A DNA stretch of 11,059 nt from CAYLYP01 sp964387795 (GTDB taxonomy: Bacteria > Bacteroidota > Bacteroidia > Bacteroidales > UBA7960). Every line of letters begins with the position of its first letter. Positions within the stretch are counted from its first letter, which is position 1. The notes below the pieces were generated by a model. That model did no database searches. It worked only from the letters and a program-made list of their open reading frames with translations, and was not told where the DNA came from. The position numbers were made by a program, and so were the translations under genes. The stretch lies in NCBI GenBank assembly GCA_964387795.1, contig CAYLYP010000095.1, positions 1 to 11,059 of the forward strand. Direction: 5' to 3'. This document shows positions 7,736-11,059 of this stretch, piece after piece.

Positions 7736-7756
7736 CAAAGCATGTTTTATGCTTTG
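7736..7756 (+). terminator. Hairpin downstream of the dipeptidase gene
   Basis: CAAAGCAT (7736-7743) and ATGCTTTG (7749-7756) pair perfectly around a GTTTT loop, 37 bases after the pepE stop. The following sequence is AT-rich but has no uninterrupted T-run, so terminator function is probable rather than certain. Confidence 0.5.
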
Positions 7757-7969
7757 CAGTAAAGTTTATTAAGTTTTTGTGCGTTCATTCTCTGGGTTTA
7801 GTTTAATGGTATATGTGTTGCCCGCTTATATTAACCAGGGTATTTTTTGGTCTTAGATACATCTTGTTTTGTTAAAATCTCAATGAAAAGGGCTGTATTT
7901 TTAAAAAAATCCTCTTTATAATTTACTTTTTTTAAGAAAAAACACTTCATTTGTACTTTCAATTTTAAT

Positions 7970-8067
7970 CCGTAAATAAATTTTTTGTTTATGGTCGGAT
8001 GGAACTACTTGTTTGCTATTTTCATTGGTGTTTGTGTTTGATTCGCGAACATGTTCGTTTCATATTG
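7970..8067. repeat. Long intergenic repeat, copy B
   Basis: This is the second copy of the repeat at 3871-3967, in the same orientation on the plus strand and 83% identical over 87 ungapped bases. It contains a perfect 12-base palindrome, CGAACATGTTCG, at 8046-8057, which copy A has only imperfectly. It lies 156 bases upstream of the anchor J protein start, so its orientation to its neighbouring gene is opposite to that of copy A. Confidence 0.75.
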
Positions 8068-8124
8068 TTAAAAATTAAACGGGTAGTTAATGGTATCTAA
8101 TCCTTTACGGTTATTTTTTTTACC

Positions 8125-8160
8125 GCAAAGAACGCAAAGTAAATGCAAAGAGGCGCAAAG
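8125..8160. repeat. GCAAAG cluster, four units about one helical turn apart
   Basis: GCAAAG occurs at 8125-8130, 8134-8139, 8145-8150 and 8155-8160, with spacings of 9, 11 and 10 bases, within a C/A-rich context. The cluster ends 63 bases before the anchor J gene start. I recall similar CGCAAAG clusters in intergenic regions of other Bacteroidota, but their role is not known to me. Confidence 0.7.
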
Positions 8161-8223
8161 AATTATTAAATACAAAAATTACCTGTAAAAACAACTAAAC
8201 ATAAACTAAATAATTACAATCAA

Positions 8224-10719
8224 ATGAAATCTTTGTATGTATTTTTCGTAAGCATATTGATTACGAACATGGCATTTTCACAACTAGTCTTTGAGGAAGG
8301 CTTTGAAAATGGCAACACTGACGGTTTGCCCCCAATAGGCTGGTATTGTGGTGAAACACCCAAATGGCATGCAGGCTTTAGCGACCAATCGCACAACCGC
8401 TCAGCTTATACCGGCAATTGGTATGCTTATCTTCCCTGGAGCAGCGACCACTGGATGTTCCGTGAAATAACACTGAACCAGGGCGTTCAGTATGAGTTAT
8501 CAATGTGGTTGAAATCAGATGGCTCTGATGGGTTTCAGTATGAAATAAAATTGGGCAATGACACTACAGCCCTTGCCATGACAAATGAAATACAACCGCT
8601 TGTAACAATAAACAATACCGACTATCAGCAATTGATCAAAACATTTGTTGCTTCACAAAGTGGCACTTTTTATATTGGGATACATGGGATTTCGGACAAC
8701 AATCCCTGGTATCTGGTAATTGATGATGTTAGGTTGCGTGTTGTGCAGGATTATAATTTTGAGCTAAGCAGGCTTTCGGATGATACGATTGCTTATGCAG
8801 GTTCATATTATGATTACAAGGTGCATATAAAAAACATTGGATTGAATGATGATGCGTATGATTTAACTTTTACTTCTGAATGGGATGTTGATTTTTATGA
8901 TAAAAACGGACAGGGCCAGATAAGCTCAATAGCCCTTGATTCGTATGAAGCTGATACTTTTATTGTGCGGCAGTATGTTCCGGCTACAGGTGTTCAGACC
9001 GGAGATACAGAAGAGACAAGTGTAAGCATTGCATCGCAGAATTCGACAAATACCCAAAGCTTTCAAATCATAACAACTGCAGTAAGCCCAATACTTTCCT
9101 TTCCTTATTTGCAAGGATTTGAGAATGCATCAATACTTCCTATTGGATGGAGCTCAACAATACTTAGTGGAAGTTATCGTTTCGAGCCTGTTACTGAAGG
9201 CCAGACCCCCAATTGTCTGCCCCATGATAATTCAGCAGCTATGGTTTATTACAAATCTTTTTCGGCTATTTCGGGGAGCGCTGCCTTGCTTTCATCTCCT
9301 CCTATAGCTCTTGACGACAGTGAGTTTATTGTAAGGTTTTGGGTTTACAGAACGGATGATATCGACAACAAGCAGGATAAACTTGAAATCTATCTTGCTG
9401 ATGATGCTTCACTGACAAATCCTCAGTTACTAGGAACAATACATAGGGCTATTAACTTTGAACCTGTTGAATCACAAAATGGATGGTTTGAGTATGCTTT
9501 TACTTTTTCAGCTCCTGAATCGGTAAAATGTATTGTTTTTAAATCAGTGAGTGATTATGGTTGGAATATGTTTGTGGATGATGTTAAGATAGCACACAAT
9601 ACCCCGGATTTGGAAGCCCCTGAATTTATTAGTATAAGTGGTTCAGTAGCTTATGCCGACAGGCCTATCCCAATTGAGGTAGTGATACGTGATGAGTCGA
9701 TGGTGGATTCAATAATGCAGGGTGTTTATGATGTAGGTTCAGGTGAAGTGGAGTTTGATATGGTGCTGGCTGTTGATGCCAAAGGTGATTATTGCTATAC
9801 CGGGCAGGTGCCTGCACAGGTAAACGGGACTACAGGCACCGTATGGTTTATCATGGAAGATGTTTTGGGAAATTCAGCGGAGACTGATCATTTTCCCCTT
9901 TCTTGGAGTGGCATCGCCCCATTGCTTGAAGAAAGCTTTGAAGGTGAATTTCCACCTGCCGATTGGCTTATTATGAATGAACCTTATACATGGTTAATCT
10001 GGTCGCAGGTAGGTACTGAGCAATATGAGGATAGTGATGAGAATACATTTACAGTGGTTCCCCCTCATGGTGTTAAACAGGCTATGGTGGGCTGGGATTT
10101 TCAGGAAAACCATCAGGACGAATGGCTTATTAGCGCTGAAACTGAGATAACTGCCCCGGCAGATCTTTCTTTCGAGACTTTTGCACAATATGGCAGTCTG
10201 TGGTATGATCATTTTACTGTGGGTATTTCTACCAACGGAATTAGTTGGGATGTGGTATGGGATGCTTCTGACCTGCCTACAACAATAAACCAATACCAGG
10301 ATAAGGTTATTATTCCCCTTGACGATTATGTTGGCCAGAATATCAGGGTTGCCTGGAGGGCTTATAATACCGTTTACGAAAACTTTTGGTATGCCTGGTT
10401 TATTGATAATGTTAAAATTGAAAAAAGAAACACCATCGGATTGATGGAGAATGAAAAGCAGCTTCCTTTTACTTTTGATATTCTTAAAAACCCAATTGAT
10501 GATCAGTTATCAATCAGGGTTCAGAATAGTGAAGCAGAGGAAATAAGTGTTGAAATTCATTCTGTTGGTGGGCAGTTGTTCAGCCAACAGGCAATAAGCC
10601 TTGGTACTTCATCAGAACAAGTGGTGACGATCAATCTCTCTTCCTTGCCATCAGGTTTGTATATCTGTAGCCTGACAAGCCATCAGGGGCGGATTGCCAG
10701 AAAATTTGTTGTGAGATAA
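8224..10719 (+). CDS. T9SS-exported protein with three choice-of-anchor J modules
   Basis: The 831-residue protein begins with a signal peptide (residues 1-20, ending MAFSQ). Three choice-of-anchor J (MAM-like jelly-roll) modules follow, each opening with a GFEN/SFEG-type motif and closing with a DDV or DNV strand: about 22-172 (EEGFENG to VIDDVRL), 295-458 (LQGFENA to FVDDVKI) and 568-735 (EESFEGEF to FIDNVKI). Between them are Ig-like linkers at about 175-285 and 462-560. The last 80 residues, from about 749, form a type A T9SS sorting domain (ILKNPIDDQLSI, SLPSGLYICSL, and a basic end, RKFVVR). Family knowledge: the sorting domain directs export by type IX secretion and is removed, often with attachment to A-LPS. 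No peptidase or glycosidase catalytic domain is visible, so binding or structural roles are likelier. The ATG has no Shine-Dalgarno. The heptad array begins 7 bases past the stop. Confidence 0.9.
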   Translation: MKSLYVFFVSILITNMAFSQLVFEEGFENGNTDGLPPIGWYCGETPKWHAGFSDQSHNRSAYTGNWYAYLPWSSDHWMFREITLNQGVQYELSMWLKSDGSDGFQYEIKLGNDTTALAMTNEIQPLVTINNTDYQQLIKTFVASQSGTFYIGIHGISDNNPWYLVIDDVRLRVVQDYNFELSRLSDDTIAYAGSYYDYKVHIKNIGLNDDAYDLTFTSEWDVDFYDKNGQGQISSIALDSYEADTFIVRQYVPATGVQTGDTEETSVSIASQNSTNTQSFQIITTAVSPILSFPYLQGFENASILPIGWSSTILSGSYRFEPVTEGQTPNCLPHDNSAAMVYYKSFSAISGSAALLSSPPIALDDSEFIVRFWVYRTDDIDNKQDKLEIYLADDASLTNPQLLGTIHRAINFEPVESQNGWFEYAFTFSAPESVKCIVFKSVSDYGWNMFVDDVKIAHNTPDLEAPEFISISGSVAYADRPIPIEVVIRDESMVDSIMQGVYDVGSGEVEFDMVLAVDAKGDYCYTGQVPAQVNGTTGTVWFIMEDVLGNSAETDHFPLSWSGIAPLLEESFEGEFPPADWLIMNEPYTWLIWSQVGTEQYEDSDENTFTVVPPHGVKQAMVGWDFQENHQDEWLISAETEITAPADLSFETFAQYGSLWYDHFTVGISTNGISWDVVWDASDLPTTINQYQDKVIIPLDDYVGQNIRVAWRAYNTVYENFWYAWFIDNVKIEKRNTIGLMENEKQLPFTFDILKNPIDDQLSIRVQNSEAEEISVEIHSVGGQLFSQQAISLGTSSEQVVTINLSSLPSGLYICSLTSHQGRIARKFVVR

Positions 10720-10725
10720 GGGCTT

Positions 10726-10760
10726 GCGATTGACAATTGACGATTGACGATTGACGATTA
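10726..10760. repeat. Heptanucleotide array, ACGATTG-type, five units
   Basis: Units GCGATTG, ACAATTG, ACGATTG, ACGATTG and ACGATTA repeat with a strict 7-base period, in opposite orientation to the arrays at 6276 and 11016. It starts directly after the anchor J gene. Confidence 0.85.
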
Positions 10761-10788
10761 CAAATACAGGTTTACGATGTAATAATTT

Positions 10789-10817
10789 ATGATTTAGCGA
10801 TTTACGAGTGACGATTG
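10789..10817. repeat. Degenerate heptad units leading into the second RAYT remnant
   Basis: ATGATTT, then after one base GCGATTT, ACGAGTG and ACGATTG continue the heptad theme in the same orientation as 10726-10760. The RAYT-like frame becomes recognisable ten bases further on. Confidence 0.6.
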
Positions 10818-10860
10818 GCAATAAAAGAATTTACAGAGATGCCAAATTGTATTCATGGGA

Positions 10861-10880
10861 TTATTCAAATTATTGAATAA
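10861..10880. repeat. 8-bp inverted repeat within the RAYT remnant
   Basis: TTATTCAA (10861-10868) and TTGAATAA (10873-10880) are exact complements around ATTA. It overlaps the premature stop of the RAYT remnant. The AT-rich stem is weak. Confidence 0.5.
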
Positions 10881-10914
10881 CAGGATGATGATACTATGGG
10901 TAGATACATGGTTT

Positions 10915-10960
10915 GCAGAAGAGACAGGGCATGCAGAGGAGACAGGGCATGCCCTGTCTC
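10915..10960. repeat. 18-bp tandem repeat leading into a 22-bp perfect palindrome
   Basis: GCAGAAGAGACAGGGCAT (10915-10932) is followed at once by the same 18 bases with one A-to-G change (10933-10950). The second unit continues into its own inverted copy, so 10939-10960 is a perfect 22-base palindrome with GAGACAGGGCA and TGCCCTGTCTC as arms. This resembles REP-like palindromes that RAYT enzymes act on. It lies inside the RAYT remnant. Confidence 0.9.
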
Positions 10961-11015
10961 TACACAAGGCATTCACCACCCAACCGATTTATTGAAACCG
11001 AAAATTTGTATTTCA

Positions 11016-11043
11016 ATTCGTAAATCGTACATCGTCAATCGTA
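11016..11043. repeat. Heptanucleotide array, AATCGTC-type, four units
   Basis: ATTCGTA, AATCGTA, CATCGTC and AATCGTA run with a 7-base period. The orientation is inverted relative to 10726-10760, so the two arrays flank the second RAYT remnant and its palindrome like terminal inverted repeats about 290 bases apart. Confidence 0.75.
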
Positions 11044-11059
11044 AATAGGTGGTTTTGTA

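Larger units (their letters stand above)
10827..10968 (+). pseudogene. Central remnant of a RAYT transposase with a broken HUH motif
   Basis: The plus-strand frame from 10827 reads EFTEMPNCIHGIIQIIE and then TAA (10878-10880). RAYT/Y1 transposases have EFVVMPNHxHGII at this place, where the two histidines are the metal-binding HUH pair. Here the first is replaced by cysteine (TGT at 10848-10850) and the second is kept (CAT 10854-10856). After the stop the same frame is open to 11045 and passes through the palindromic repeat as RRDRACRGDRACPVS, which would fall in the variable region after the HUH motif. No N- or C-terminal parts are present, and heptad arrays lie on both sides. The call rests on a short motif, but position and context agree. 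Confidence 0.6.

Noticed and set aside
10726..10820. CRISPR-like array
   Set aside because: The units are 7 bases with no spacers, there is no leader, and no cas gene is nearby. It is a simple tandem repeat.
10794..10979. Minus-strand frame across the palindromic repeats
   Set aside because: Its sequence is produced by the tandem repeat and palindrome (repeated ACPVSSA), with no family match and no start signal. The plus-strand RAYT remnant explains the region better.
6112..11045. Reconstruction of one RAYT gene split by inversion between heptad arrays
   Set aside because: In coding sense the heptads after the central fragment and before the C-terminal fragment point in opposite directions, so a simple inversion or deletion does not rejoin them.

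Overview
The window looks like chromosome of a Bacteroidota bacterium, probably Bacteroidales-like. Supporting signs are the low GC content with AT-rich spacers, the near absence of Shine-Dalgarno sequences, promoter-like TAnnTTTG boxes, a type IX secretion (T9SS) C-terminal sorting domain, and two large secreted proteins of families typical of that phylum (choice-of-anchor L with SprB-like repeats; choice-of-anchor J). No rRNA, tRNA, CRISPR array, plasmid or phage genes were seen.

Layout. 1-2465 (minus) is the N-terminal 821 codons of a large surface protein that runs off the left edge. 2466-3057 is a spacer with a probable promoter and a split inverted repeat. 3058-3870 (minus) is a classical short-chain dehydrogenase/reductase, 4028-4603 (minus) a Crp/Fnr-type regulator, and 4816-5589 (minus) a class I SAM-dependent methyltransferase. 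5590-6987 is a 1.4 kb gene-poor stretch containing an unassigned weak ORF with an upstream-type promoter box, the C-terminal remnant of a REP-associated (Y1/RAYT) transposase, and a heptanucleotide array. 6988-7698 (plus) is a PepE-type S51 dipeptidase. 7699-8223 is a spacer with a hairpin, a second copy of a roughly 98-bp intergenic repeat, and a GCAAAG cluster. 8224-10719 (plus) is an 831-residue T9SS-exported protein with three choice-of-anchor J modules. 10720-11059 is a dense repeat hub built around a second RAYT remnant.

How the parts work together. The two surface proteins are exported products, each with its own signal peptide. They face different directions and show no sign of co-transcription. 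The dehydrogenase and the Crp/Fnr regulator are neighbours on one strand, separated by a 157-bp spacer that holds a 9-bp inverted repeat and one copy of the long repeat, so local regulation is plausible but unproven. The methyltransferase and the dipeptidase look like single-gene units.

The most unusual content is intergenic. (i) A repeat occurs at 3871-3967 and 7970-8067, with 72 of 87 ungapped positions identical, each copy beside a gene start. (ii) Two broken RAYT fragments sit against (AATCGTC)n/(GACGATT)n arrays, and one of them has lost a catalytic histidine and carries an 18-bp tandem repeat that runs into a 22-bp perfect palindrome. (iii) An inverted repeat at 2836-3050 has one arm interrupted by about 103 bp. 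No clearly new protein system is visible. The repeat/RAYT relationship is the best candidate for something undescribed.
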